Positions 53,540 through 62,205 of a stretch of DNA of 64,000 nucleotides are shown here, in pieces. The DNA is from UBA7957 sp965222695 (lineage in GTDB: Bacteria > Pseudomonadota > Gammaproteobacteria > Granulosicoccales > Granulosicoccaceae), in assembly GCA_965222695.1 (NCBI GenBank), contig OZ244967.1, forward strand, positions 1,736,001 to 1,800,000, in the 5' to 3' direction. Position numbers and translations under genes: made by a program. The notes beneath the pieces were generated by a model. It was given only the letters and a program-made list of their open reading frames with translations. It was not told the origin of the DNA and did not search any database. Every line of letters starts with the position of its first letter. Position 1 is the first letter of the stretch.

Positions 53540-54229
53540 CTATTGCTTATCGGCAACCGGCTTTATGCCTTTGTGTGGCAGAAATATCCCGCAACCCATT
53601 TTACGGTTACGACCCATTCCGGCTTGCTGCAGTTTTATCGAATCTTTCATATCAAGATCCGCCAGCATTAAGCTGCGAACCATCACCGTACCATCCGGCG
53701 TATTAAAACTGTGTAGGCGTCCGCATAACAATTTTGGCGCAGCTATGTCTTTCTCGACCAACTCCTGGTACGCCGCATGTAAAAACAACTCTTCGTTTTG
53801 GTTTTCACCCAAGTCGAGATAGCGGGCAAAAATAACGGTCGATCTCACCAATGGCTTTACCCGAGAGGTGCCTATCTGAATTTCGCACCCTGACAAATTA
53901 AGCATTTTGCCGCAGAGTTTTTCCGCGTTACTCACCTTCGATTTCGGAACCCTGATGGTTAGACGCGTACGGCGTGACAAATGCAACAATTCCGCACCGG
54001 ATTGTGGCCGCCGCCATCCGTTTCCCGATTCCGCCACATGGATGGTGTGCAAAGCCGAATCTTTCTCTTTCTCAAACCAGGGCAATAAGCGTTGGACCTC
54101 TGCGGCTAGAACCCACGCGTGGTCCACCGGAATGGTTTTACCCCTGAGCCTATAACTCATGTCGACAATCTGGTCCGGCGCCTGCCGGCTATCGAGTGTT
54201 CCATTTTCCTCCGACCAGTAAATACTCAT
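53540..54229 (-). CDS. Orphan Cas6/Cmx6-family protein
   Basis: A 229-residue protein matching the Cmx6 (type I-MYXAN Cas6) family in overall pattern: YRLRGKTIPVDHAW at 26-39, LHTIHVAESG at 60-69, SRRTRLTIRVP at 85-95 and the glycine-rich loop GMGRNRKMGCGIFLPHKG at 204-221. Cas6 proteins cut CRISPR precursor RNA. H61 or H64 could serve as a catalytic histidine. No CRISPR array or other cas gene was seen in the window. It overlaps the 60-residue gene by 4 bases (ATGA) and belongs to the TauD-small-Cas6 unit beside the sulfur genes. It may have been co-opted as an RNA-binding or RNA-processing factor for other RNA. Confidence 0.8.
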   Translation of the reverse strand: MSIYWSEENGTLDSRQAPDQIVDMSYRLRGKTIPVDHAWVLAAEVQRLLPWFEKEKDSALHTIHVAESGNGWRRPQSGAELLHLSRRTRLTIRVPKSKVSNAEKLCGKMLNLSGCEIQIGTSRVKPLVRSTVIFARYLDLGENQNEELFLHAAYQELVEKDIAAPKLLCGRLHSFNTPDGTVMVRSLMLADLDMKDSIKLQQAGMGRNRKMGCGIFLPHKGIKPVADKQ

Positions 54230-54411
54230 ACCGAGGTAAATGTTGATTCCAGATCGCTTTCCCAGTTGGACGGAGTGTCGGGATACGGCGGTTTGACATC
54301 GATCTCGAAAAAACGGGCCCCGTCTTTGGCTTTTTGGCGGATATTTTCCTTGAGTTGCGCGTAGCTGCTTATCTCAAACTCTTCGATAAGTACATCGCTA
54401 AGCCTTAACAT
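54226..54411 (-). CDS. 60-60-residue-class unknown protein between tauD-like and cas6-like genes
   Basis: A 61-codon gene (60 residues or so) starting at ATG 54411, which overlaps the TauD stop by 7 bases and ends overlapping the cas6-like start by 4. Sequence features: LRLSDVLIEEFEISSYAQL, then IRQKAKDGARFFEIDVKPPYPDTP and an acidic tail. No family recognised. The tight overlaps on both sides argue that it is a real gene and part of the operon. A longer form from 54441 would extend further into the TauD gene. Confidence 0.62.
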   Translation of the reverse strand: MLRLSDVLIEEFEISSYAQLKENIRQKAKDGARFFEIDVKPPYPDTPSNWESDLESTFTSV

Positions 54412-55382
54412 GGCGGCCGGTTCCCCGTCTGTGGTTCCCACTGTTCAGTAATCCGGTCGAAAAAACGCGCACGATAAAGCAGTCGCTTCTTCCCGTGAAC
54501 TCCGTCTTCGAAGGCCTTGCGTCCATGCAGACAATTATTGGAAATCACCCCCTCCCCGGCTTTGAGCTTATGGCGCCGGATAAAGCGCTCCTTTTGCAAT
54601 AATTCGCCTATATAAGCCGCCGCTTTCCGGATGGTTTTATCAGTATTCCACTGAATGCTTCGATTGCGCGCGGTGTAACGCATTTGCAGACCGCCGCTTT
54701 TTTTGTCGATCCAGAATACCGGCCCGCTCTGTGCCGCGCGATAGTTGGTTTTATCGATCGTATTTTGCGGGATGGTTAAAGCATCCGGTCGAAAAAGTGC
54801 CTTGACCCACTGCGGATTTTTATCGCGCAACTGTAGATAAACCAGCTCATGATCGTATAACAGACTCTCACCGCCTACAGGCGCATTTCTGACGCAATAG
54901 AGCGCAAAGGCGCGAATACGATGCTTGCCTGTATTGTAGTATCCGTCGGTATGCCAGTTGAGACCTTTTTTACTGTAGGGAATGTAGTGCTGCCTTTCAC
55001 CCCGTGGATCATATTGCAAGCGGGTTATCCCGTCTTTATAGGCACAGCGATTGCGATCCAGTCTATGAAGACCGAGCTGTCGACATAATTGCAATAAATC
55101 GGAAGCCATAAATATTTCCGGGTTATCCTTGACACGGAATAAGGCATAGCCTTGAGATGCAACAGAGCTTGAGATTTCAATATGCGCTGATTGACTCAGC
55201 CTCCGATCGTTTGCCAATTCCACAATTTTTGAACTGGAATATTGAGCGGCGATCGCAGCGAGTTTGCGCTCGCGCCACCGTTCGTATGCGTCTGAATCGA
55301 AATCACAAAACACACTCGCGTTTCCAGTGGATTGAAACGCGGAATCTTCAGGTTTTTTGTATGGTTTTAGTGCAGACTTCAA
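54405..55382 (-). CDS. TauD/TfdA-family Fe(II)/2-oxoglutarate dioxygenase
   Basis: A 325-residue non-haem iron dioxygenase. The 2-His-1-carboxylate triad is H144 and D146 in LNWHTDGYYN and H286 in NNCLHGRKAF, followed by the 2-oxoglutarate-binding Arg (R304 or R306) in LLYRARFF. Start TTG at 55382 is the first in frame; an in-frame TAA lies just upstream. TauD-type enzymes hydroxylate small substrates, for example sulfonates to release sulfite, or other acids and amines. It is divergent from dsrA across a 441-bp gap and leads the overlapping unit with the 60-residue and cas6-like genes. Substrate unknown. Confidence 0.85.
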   Translation of the reverse strand: MKSALKPYKKPEDSAFQSTGNASVFCDFDSDAYERWRERKLAAIAAQYSSSKIVELANDRRLSQSAHIEISSSVASQGYALFRVKDNPEIFMASDLLQLCRQLGLHRLDRNRCAYKDGITRLQYDPRGERQHYIPYSKKGLNWHTDGYYNTGKHRIRAFALYCVRNAPVGGESLLYDHELVYLQLRDKNPQWVKALFRPDALTIPQNTIDKTNYRAAQSGPVFWIDKKSGGLQMRYTARNRSIQWNTDKTIRKAAAYIGELLQKERFIRRHKLKAGEGVISNNCLHGRKAFEDGVHGKKRLLYRARFFDRITEQWEPQTGNRPPC

Positions 55383-55765
55383 CAGTGCTTACCCATAGCT
55401 GCGGATCTCGCTCATTTTATTACAAGAATGTCTGATTACGACTACCCAAAAGGAAGTGCGTCCATACCTCTCAAAGACAGACAGACTTTCTGTAGATACC
55501 TGATTCGGGCCTAAAAAAATCTTATATAGCAAGTTACAGATCGCTATATGACTGAATGTATTAATATTTTTTAATATACTAAATTAGAATCGTCAAGTTG
55601 AGGATATGTTGCTGATATTTACGGTTTTTTTTCGATACCCACTTTGAGATAAGCCGCATTTTTAAGGTTCTCCCTTCTGAGCAATGGAACAGACATGGCC
55701 AGCTCCCTAAACTTCAATTCATATCCGGCAGGCGGCACTCGCGATGTGGTCCTGTTGAGTTAAAG

Positions 55766-55781
55766 TTTGTCACGGGACAAA
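55766..55781. promoter_or_regulatory. Palindrome TTTGTC-ACGG-GACAAA upstream of dsrA
   Basis: A perfect 6-bp inverted repeat with a 4-base spacer, 42 bp before the dsrA ATG, in the 441-bp gap 55383-55823. It is a candidate repressor or activator site for the dsr operon. The gap also contains an AT-rich tract near 55520-55590 (ATATAGC...GCTATAT repeat) and no gene. Confidence 0.5.
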
Positions 55782-55823
55782 TCGTCTCTAGCAACCATAA
55801 GCCTTACTATCAGGAGCGCGCAC

Positions 55824-57077
55824 ATGGCAAATAAGCACCATGAAACTCCAATGTTGGACGAGTTGGAAAATGGTCCTTGGCCCAGTTTTATTTCTGGATT
55901 TAAACGTCTTCGTGACGATCATTCGGAACAGAGAGTTCGCGATATGGCGAATTCACTCTTGGGTCAACTGGAGCATTCTTACGAAACGCGCAAAGGATAC
56001 TGGAAAGGCGGAACCGTCAGTGTATTCGGTTACGGCAGCGGTATCATCCCCCGCTTCTCGGAAGTCGCCAAAGCTTTTCCGGAGTCAAAAGAATTTCACA
56101 CTTTGCGGGTACAACCCCCCGCAGGCAATTATTATACAACCGATATGCTCAGACAACTGGCGGACAGTTGGGAAAAGCACGGTTCCGGGCTTGTAACTTT
56201 TCACGGTCAAACCGGCAATATTATGTTCATCGGCGCTACCACTGAGAAAACCCAGCACTTTTTCGATGAAATCAATGAATATGGCTGGGACCTCGGTGGT
56301 GCCGGACCCTGTGTAAGAACCGGCATGTCCTGCGTGGGCGCTGGCCGATGCGAACAGTCCAATGTCGATGAAATGCGGGTTCACCGGGCATTGCTGAACA
56401 ATTTTACCGACGACGTCCACCGCCCCGCCCTGCCGTACAAGTTCAAATTCAAAGTCTCAGGCTGTCCCAATGACTGCATGAATTCCATCGAGCGTGCGGA
56501 CTTTTCCGTCATCGGTACCTGGCGCGATGATATGAAGGTTGATCAGGAAGAATTCAAGGCGTATGTCGCAGAAAAAGGCCGTCAGCACACCATAGACAAT
56601 ATCATCAGCCGTTGCCCCACCCGGGCGCTTGCGCTGAACGATGATGACACGCTTGAAGTAAATAACAGAAACTGCGTGCGCTGCATGCATTGCCTCAATG
56701 TCGTGCCCAAGGCCCTTTCTCCTGGAGATGACAAGGGTGTCTCCATATTGATCGGAGGCAAAAGAACGCTCAAAATCGGTGATCTGATGGGTACGGTCAT
56801 TGTGCCGTTCAAAAAGCTTGATACCGATGAAGACTACGAGAGCCTGGTGGAACTGGCAGAGGAAATCATTGATTTCTGGGCGGAGAACGGACTCGAACAT
56901 GAACGCTGCGGCGAGATGATCGAACGTATCGGACTTGCAAATTTCCTTGAAGGCATAGGCGTGGATGTCGATCCGAATATGGTTAATGAGCCTCGTCAAT
57001 CCTCTTATGTCAGAACCGATGAATGGGACGCTGCCGCAGAAGAGTGGTTTCAGCGACAGGCTGAACAGGCATCCTGA
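55824..57077 (+). CDS. dsrA: Reverse-type dissimilatory sulfite reductase subunit alpha
   Basis: A 417-residue DsrA. Siroheme-4Fe4S ligands are C170-x5-C176 (SCVGAGRC) and C214-x3-C218 (GCPNDC). A ferredoxin insert has CVRCMHC. The start at ATG 55824 has CAGGAG 8 bases upstream; a frame opening 57 bases earlier lacks this. With DsrB it forms the siroheme enzyme that in sulfur oxidisers turns persulfide-linked sulfur into sulfite. The neighbours (dsrEFH, dsrL) identify the oxidative type. First gene of the operon. Confidence 0.96.
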   Translation: MANKHHETPMLDELENGPWPSFISGFKRLRDDHSEQRVRDMANSLLGQLEHSYETRKGYWKGGTVSVFGYGSGIIPRFSEVAKAFPESKEFHTLRVQPPAGNYYTTDMLRQLADSWEKHGSGLVTFHGQTGNIMFIGATTEKTQHFFDEINEYGWDLGGAGPCVRTGMSCVGAGRCEQSNVDEMRVHRALLNNFTDDVHRPALPYKFKFKVSGCPNDCMNSIERADFSVIGTWRDDMKVDQEEFKAYVAEKGRQHTIDNIISRCPTRALALNDDDTLEVNNRNCVRCMHCLNVVPKALSPGDDKGVSILIGGKRTLKIGDLMGTVIVPFKKLDTDEDYESLVELAEEIIDFWAENGLEHERCGEMIERIGLANFLEGIGVDVDPNMVNEPRQSSYVRTDEWDAAAEEWFQRQAEQAS

Positions 57078-57165
57078 CCGCAGAGTCGAATGTGTCCGGC
57101 GGTGCTCGCCGGTCCGATAGTAAAACAGTAACGTTGATTTAAGTCCTGAAAACAGGAGTGAAAAG

Positions 57166-58239
57166 ATGGCAGAAGCAATGCGTCCACCGATAGAATCGGG
57201 TTGCCCGGACGGATTTCAATACATGCATCCGGTGATGCGCAAAAACTACGGCAATTGGAAGTACCATACCCATCCTCGCCCGGGAGTGCTGCTGCATGTA
57301 GCACACAGCGGTGATGAAATCTGGACGGTCCGTGCCGGTACCCAGCGTATTCTGGATGTATTTTCGCTTAGAAAACTGTGCGACATCGGGGATGAATTCG
57401 CGGACGGCCACGTCCGTTTCACCATTCGCAGCAATATTGAATATATGGTGAATCAGGAAGAAAAAGTACAACCGCTGATCGATGCGCTGGAAGGTGCCGG
57501 TTTTATCGTCGGCGGAACGGCTAACTCCGTTGCCATGATTTCTCACACACAGGGCTGGCTGCATTGCGATATTCCGGGTACCGATGCATCCGGTGTGGTT
57601 AAATCCATGATGGATGAGCTGGTAGAGGAGTTTAAAAACTGCAATATGCCTAACCGGGTGCATATTACAACCTCCTGCTGCCAGATCAACTGCGGCGGGC
57701 AAGGTGATATTGCCATCAATGTTCAGCACACCAAGCCCCCGAAGATTAATCACGACCTGGTGTCGAATGTGTGCGAACGACCGTCCGTGGTCGCCCGTTG
57801 CCCAGTCGCTGCGATAAGACCGGCCCTGGTGGACGGCAAACCGTCTCTGGAGGTTGATGAGAAGAAATGCATTTGCTGCGGAGCTTGCTATCCGCCCTGC
57901 CCGCCGATGCAGATCAACGATCCGGAACACAGCAAGCTGGCAATATGGGTCGGCGGCAACCACTCCAACGCGCGGGGAAAACCGACATTCCAAAAGCTGG
58001 TTGCCGCGGGTATTCCGAACAATCCGCCGCGCTGGCCGGAAGCAACGGCGATCGTTAAACGGATCCTGCAGGCCTATAAGGACGATGCGAAAGATTGGGA
58101 ACGCATGAATGATTGGGTTGAGCGTATCGGTTGGCCGCGATTCTTTGAATTGACCGGGCTGCCTTTTACCAAGTACCACATAGACAACTGGCGTGGCGCC
58201 CGTCGCAGCCTGAATGCGTCCACCCACATTCGCTTTTAA
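57166..58239 (+). CDS. dsrB: Reverse-type dissimilatory sulfite reductase subunit beta
   Basis: A 357-residue DsrB with cluster ligands C171, C172 and C176 (CCQINCGG) and further CERPSVVARCP, plus a ferredoxin domain CICCGACYPPCPP. The C-terminal part includes LPFTKYHIDNWRGAR. AACAGGAG precedes the ATG, 88 bp after dsrA. It forms the alpha2beta2 enzyme with DsrA. Confidence 0.96.
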   Translation: MAEAMRPPIESGCPDGFQYMHPVMRKNYGNWKYHTHPRPGVLLHVAHSGDEIWTVRAGTQRILDVFSLRKLCDIGDEFADGHVRFTIRSNIEYMVNQEEKVQPLIDALEGAGFIVGGTANSVAMISHTQGWLHCDIPGTDASGVVKSMMDELVEEFKNCNMPNRVHITTSCCQINCGGQGDIAINVQHTKPPKINHDLVSNVCERPSVVARCPVAAIRPALVDGKPSLEVDEKKCICCGACYPPCPPMQINDPEHSKLAIWVGGNHSNARGKPTFQKLVAAGIPNNPPRWPEATAIVKRILQAYKDDAKDWERMNDWVERIGWPRFFELTGLPFTKYHIDNWRGARRSLNASTHIRF

Positions 58240-58260
58240 TGACACTGAGGATGAAATCGG

Positions 58261-58653
58261 ATGAAATTCGGAATTCTGGTTAACGAAGGGCCCTATACCC
58301 ACCAGGCTTCGGACAGCGCATATAAATTTACAAAAGCGGCTGTAGAAAGCGGACATGAGATATTCCGTGTCTTTTTCTACCACGATGGTGTGAATAACGG
58401 CACACGCTTCGCCGTTCCGCCCCAGGACGATAGAAATATCACCCAGCGCTGGACCGATCTGGCCACCGAGCACAATATCGATCTGGTCGTCTGTGTCGCT
58501 GCGGCTCAGCGGCGCGGTATGCTGGATGAAAATGAAGCTAAAAGGCAGGGCAAGGACGGTGACAATATCGCGCCGGGATTTCGAATTTCCGGATTAGGGC
58601 AACTCGTAGAAGCCGGCATCCAGGCAGACCGCCTGGTGACTTTTGGCGATTGA
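58261..58653 (+). CDS. dsrE: Sulfur carrier DsrE
   Basis: A 130-residue DsrE. Cys78 in LVVCVAAAQRRG is at the same number as the sulfur-binding Cys of Allochromatium DsrE. With DsrF and DsrH it forms the DsrEFH complex that passes persulfide sulfur to DsrC. Presence of dsrEFH is diagnostic for oxidative sulfur metabolism. The ATG has GAGGA upstream. Confidence 0.95.
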   Translation: MKFGILVNEGPYTHQASDSAYKFTKAAVESGHEIFRVFFYHDGVNNGTRFAVPPQDDRNITQRWTDLATEHNIDLVVCVAAAQRRGMLDENEAKRQGKDGDNIAPGFRISGLGQLVEAGIQADRLVTFGD

Positions 58654-58668
58654 CAGGAGATACAGGAC

Positions 58669-59094
58669 ATGGGAGACAGTGAAAATCAAGGTGAAGTCAA
58701 ACGCTTTATGATTGTTAATCGCAAGGCCCCTTATGGGACCATTTACGCATTGGAGTCACTCGAAGTCGTGTTGATTTCGGCGGCATTTGACCAAGACGTT
58801 TCACTGGTATTTGTCGACGACGGCGTCTATCAGATATGCGAAGGGCAAAAAACCGAAGCTATCGGGATGAAGAATTTCTCGCCGACTTACGCAGCGCTTG
58901 GCGATTATGACATCAAAAAGATCTATGTGGATACAGAGTCTTTACAAGCCAGGGGCCTGAACCCTGATGATCTGCTGCATCTGACTTATGAAGACGAGGA
59001 CGATGACTGGGCGGAAAAGGATTCCATTCAACTCGTGAGCCGCGCACAACTGTCGGATGTGATGGCCGAACAAGACGTTGTATTGAGTTTTTAG
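58669..59094 (+). CDS. dsrF: DsrF subunit of the DsrEFH complex
   Basis: A 141-residue DsrF, structurally like DsrE, with APYGTIYALESLEVVLISAAF and an acidic C-terminal part (YEDEDDDWAEKD). It lies between dsrE and dsrH, 15 and 12 bp away. It contributes to the hexameric DsrE2F2H2 complex. Confidence 0.94.
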   Translation: MGDSENQGEVKRFMIVNRKAPYGTIYALESLEVVLISAAFDQDVSLVFVDDGVYQICEGQKTEAIGMKNFSPTYAALGDYDIKKIYVDTESLQARGLNPDDLLHLTYEDEDDDWAEKDSIQLVSRAQLSDVMAEQDVVLSF

Positions 59095-59106
59095 AGGAGT
59101 ATTAAC

Positions 59107-59415
59107 ATGCCAATGTTGCATATCGTCAACAAATCCCCTTTTGAAAGAAACTCGCTGGACTCTTGTATAGGGCTTTCGAAACCCGGCTCCACCGTTTTAC
59201 TGATCGAAGACGCAGTGGTTGCCGTGCGCAGCGGTACTGATTACGAAGATAAGATAAAAACACTGATGAAGGATCGTAAAGTGGCCGCGCTGGGGCCTGA
59301 TCTGGAAGCCAGAGCAGTACCGCGAGACAAAATCCTCGATGGTGTGGAAGTTGTAGACTATTCGGGATTTGTCAATCTGACTATCGAACATGAAAACTTG
59401 CAGTCTTGGTTGTAA
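59107..59415 (+). CDS. dsrH: DsrH subunit of the DsrEFH complex
   Basis: A 102-residue DsrH/TusB-family protein. Cys20 in SLDSCIGL is at the position of the conserved Cys of DsrH. The fold continues with TVLLIEDAVVAV. AGAGGAG precedes the ATG. Completes the DsrEFH sulfur-relay complex. Confidence 0.94.
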   Translation: MPMLHIVNKSPFERNSLDSCIGLSKPGSTVLLIEDAVVAVRSGTDYEDKIKTLMKDRKVAALGPDLEARAVPRDKILDGVEVVDYSGFVNLTIEHENLQSWL

Positions 59416-59460
59416 AGCCTACAAGTTTCACCACGCTAATTACTGAACAGGAGAAAGAAA

Positions 59461-59793
59461 ATGCCATTAGAAGTTAACGGCGCTACATATGCAACCGATG
59501 AAGAAGGTTACCTGGAAAACCTCAGCGATTGGACGAAAGAGCTTGGCGAGGCGATGGCTCAAGCCGACGGCACGGAACTATCGGATAATCACTGGGAAGT
59601 GATTAATTTCCTGAGGGAGTATTACGAGGAATACCAGATTGCCCCGGCCGTTCGCGTTTTGACCAAGGCCATCGGAAAAAAACTGGGCAAAGACAAAGGC
59701 AACAGCAAATACCTGTACGAGTTGTTTCCCTATGGTCCTGCAAAACAAGCTTGTAAATACGCCGGGCTACCCAAGCCGACTGGCTGCGTATAA
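59461..59793 (+). CDS. dsrC: Sulfur-carrier protein DsrC
   Basis: A 110-residue DsrC with both redox cysteines at the C-terminal arm: C98 and C109 in KQACKYAGLPKPTGCV. DsrC receives sulfur from DsrEFH and presents it to DsrAB; the DsrC trisulfide or persulfide is the actual substrate. LSDNHWEVINFLREYY and LYELFPYGPAKQ are family motifs. A terminator-like hairpin follows. A Cys-less paralogue (RspA-like) is at 53112-53450. Confidence 0.97.
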   Translation: MPLEVNGATYATDEEGYLENLSDWTKELGEAMAQADGTELSDNHWEVINFLREYYEEYQIAPAVRVLTKAIGKKLGKDKGNSKYLYELFPYGPAKQACKYAGLPKPTGCV

Positions 59794-59813
59794 ACAACGC
59801 CGGATTTTTTTTG

Positions 59814-59838
59814 GACGGGTGGTCCGCCCGTCCTTTTA
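59814..59838 (+). terminator. Terminator-like hairpin after dsrC
   Basis: GGACGGG (59814-59820) pairs with CCCGTCC (59828-59834), followed by TTTT. It lies inside the dsr operon, so it may act as an attenuator that keeps dsrC mRNA abundant relative to dsrMKL. Confidence 0.7.
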
Positions 59839-59865
59839 CACAGCAAACTCAGGAGTTTCAGGGGC

Positions 59866-60606
59866 ATGATGTTTCTGACCTTAGTCTATGCAATGTTATT
59901 TTATCTTGCGACGGCCATCCTGATCGCAGGCATAGCCTATAAAGCTTACACCTATGCGAAAGTCCCTGCTCCGCTGAAAATTCCAACAACCCCTGCTCCG
60001 GTTACGCGGGCCGGGGTCGTTTACAGAATAGTTAAAGAGGTGACGGTTTTTGAGAGTCTGTTCAAATCCAATAAGTGGATTTGGCTGTTCAGCTGGATAT
60101 TTCATGCATCACTGTGTCTCGTGCTGGCCCGTCATTTGCGCTACTTTACCGACCCGGTTTGGGGCTGGGTCGCCTTTATACAACCCTTCGGAAAATATGC
60201 CGCCTTCGGTATGCTTTTCGGTCTTGGCGGTTTGTGGTTGAGACGGATTTTGGTGGATCGGGTTAAATATATCAGCTCTGTGTCAGATCACTTAATGCTG
60301 GGTCTTTTGGTTCTGATAGGATTTACCGGACTTGCAATGAAATATATTGCACATACGGATATAGTCAATCTTAAAGTATTTTTTCTGGGCCTGATGCAAT
60401 TCCAAATTAACCCTTTGCCCGTGGATTTCTTTCTACTCATTCACTTATTGTTGATCATATCTCTGATGCTGGTATTTCCGTTCAGCAAGTTGTTGCATGT
60501 TCCGGGTGTCTTTTTCAGCCCGACGAGAAATCAAGTGGATAACCCCAGAGAAAAGCGGCACATCGCAAACTGGGCGCTTGAATATGAAAGTGAAAAATCT
60601 TCCTGA
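59866..60606 (+). CDS. dsrM: DsrM, membrane cytochrome b subunit
   Basis: A 246-residue NarI-like membrane protein with about five TM helices. Heme-ligand histidines lie in IFHASLCLVLARHLRYF and later in SDHLML and LIHLLL. It anchors the DsrMKJOP complex and exchanges electrons with quinone. The C-terminal end carries the NPREKRH stretch typical of the family. DsrK follows after 54 bp. Confidence 0.93.
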   Translation: MMFLTLVYAMLFYLATAILIAGIAYKAYTYAKVPAPLKIPTTPAPVTRAGVVYRIVKEVTVFESLFKSNKWIWLFSWIFHASLCLVLARHLRYFTDPVWGWVAFIQPFGKYAAFGMLFGLGGLWLRRILVDRVKYISSVSDHLMLGLLVLIGFTGLAMKYIAHTDIVNLKVFFLGLMQFQINPLPVDFFLLIHLLLIISLMLVFPFSKLLHVPGVFFSPTRNQVDNPREKRHIANWALEYESEKSS

Positions 60607-60663
60607 TCAATCAGGTTGATGTAAACAGACTTTGGTCGATTAACTCACTGTCCGGAGAATTTG

Positions 60664-62154
60664 GTGGCAGATTTCGAAACACCCGAACTCAAGGAATATC
60701 CGATTATTCCGAAACTGCAGGCGAACGTTATGGCGCACAGCAAGCCTTTTGTCGCCAAGGCGCAGTTTCAGGAACCTTTGGGTTACCCGGGTGAGCTGCC
60801 GGAAAACTGGGAAGAAAAAGCCATAGACAAAATGGGCGAACTGCTGGGTAAATATCGCTCTTTGAAAGTGTATATGGACAGTTGTGTGAAATGCGGTGCC
60901 TGTACGGATAAGTGCCACTACTACTTAGGCACCAAGGACCCGAAAAACATGCCCGTCGCCCGCCAGGATCTTTTCCGCAGCGTCTATCGCCGTTATTTTA
61001 CCTTTGCCGGGAAATATTTTCCGAAATTAGTCGGTGCTCAGGATATCAGCAGAGAAGTGATCGACGACTGGTACAGCTACTTTCATCAATGCTCCGAGTG
61101 TCGGCGATGCTCGGTTTACTGCCCTTACGGTATAGACACCGCTGAGATCACCATGGCGGCCAGAGAAGTTCTTGCCTGCATAGGGATCGGCCAGAAATAC
61201 AGTAATGAGATCATTGGTAAAGCGCAAAAAATCGGTAACAATCTGGGTTTGCCGGAACCTGCCTTGATCCACACGCTGGAAGCGCTGGAAGAAGAAGTTG
61301 AAGAAGACATAGGCGTTCAGGTCAAATATCCGATCGATCAGAAAGGCGCGGAAATACTGCTGGTCACGCCTTCGGCCGATTTTTTCGCCGAACCGCATAT
61401 CGACGGTCTCATCGGTTACGGAAAAGTCTTTCACCATGCAGGTGTGAGTTGGACTTTAAGCTCGTACGCTTCCGAGGCCGCCAACTTCGGTATGTTTATC
61501 GGCAGTTACGAAAATATGCAAACCCTGGCGCTGCGAATCCGAAAAGCGGCGCTTGAATTGGGCGTTAAACGCATAATCTTCGGCGAATGCGGGCACGCTT
61601 GGCGCGTTGCATACAGTTTTTTAAACACCTTGGCCGGGCCGTTTGATTTTCTGGATTCACGCTATCCGGTTCCTCAGCATATCTGTGAATATACATACGA
61701 TTTGATCCGGAAAAATGCCTTGGTGCTGGACAAATCGCAAAATGATCATATGCGCCTGACCTATCACGATTCCTGTAATGTTGCACGCGCATCGCGCATG
61801 GGTTCGGAGCCGGGCGGTCAATTCACCATACCGCGCGAAATCATTAAGGCCACTTGCAATCACTTTTACGATATGCCTGCGGACACCGTCGGGGAAGGAA
61901 CATTCTGCTGTGGCGGCGGGGGCGGGCTTCTCACTGACGATTTACTGGAATTGCGTGTCAAGGGTGCGCTACCCAGAATGGAAGCGCTAAAACACGTGGT
62001 TGATCATCACGGTGTGACGCATATGGCGGCAATCTGTGCAATTTGCAAAAGCCAGTTTACCAAAGTCCTGCCCTACTACGGATTCAGCATGGATCAGATC
62101 GTCAGCGTGCATCAACTGATCAGTAACGCGATCGTTCTGGACGGACAGGAATAA
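60664..62154 (+). CDS. dsrK: DsrK, iron-sulfur HdrD-like subunit
   Basis: A 496-residue cytoplasmic-side iron-sulfur protein. Two 4Fe-4S ferredoxin sites are CVKCGACTDKC and CSECRRCSVYC; two CCG-type domains follow, with FGECGHAWRV and GEGTFCCGGGGGLLTDD. It handles thiol-disulfide chemistry of DsrC and passes electrons to DsrM. I chose GTG 60664, six bases after GGAG; a TTG at 60661 is closer than usual. Partner genes dsrJOP are outside the window. Confidence 0.94.
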   Translation: MADFETPELKEYPIIPKLQANVMAHSKPFVAKAQFQEPLGYPGELPENWEEKAIDKMGELLGKYRSLKVYMDSCVKCGACTDKCHYYLGTKDPKNMPVARQDLFRSVYRRYFTFAGKYFPKLVGAQDISREVIDDWYSYFHQCSECRRCSVYCPYGIDTAEITMAAREVLACIGIGQKYSNEIIGKAQKIGNNLGLPEPALIHTLEALEEEVEEDIGVQVKYPIDQKGAEILLVTPSADFFAEPHIDGLIGYGKVFHHAGVSWTLSSYASEAANFGMFIGSYENMQTLALRIRKAALELGVKRIIFGECGHAWRVAYSFLNTLAGPFDFLDSRYPVPQHICEYTYDLIRKNALVLDKSQNDHMRLTYHDSCNVARASRMGSEPGGQFTIPREIIKATCNHFYDMPADTVGEGTFCCGGGGGLLTDDLLELRVKGALPRMEALKHVVDHHGVTHMAAICAICKSQFTKVLPYYGFSMDQIVSVHQLISNAIVLDGQE

Positions 62155-62205
62155 AGCAGAATTTAACTATTTTGATTAAGGCATACCTCAAACGGAGGAG
62201 ATCCG

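Noticed and set aside
52740..55823. CRISPR array expected near the Cas6-like gene
   Set aside because: I looked for regularly spaced direct repeats around the gene and through the window's gaps and saw none; the intergenic repeats found are inverted.
57139..58473. Long open frame of 444 codons on the - strand opposite dsrB
   Set aside because: It is fully antisense to dsrB, whose cofactor motifs are intact; the composition of the - frame looks like a reading shadow (Cys/His/Arg-rich, no family pattern).
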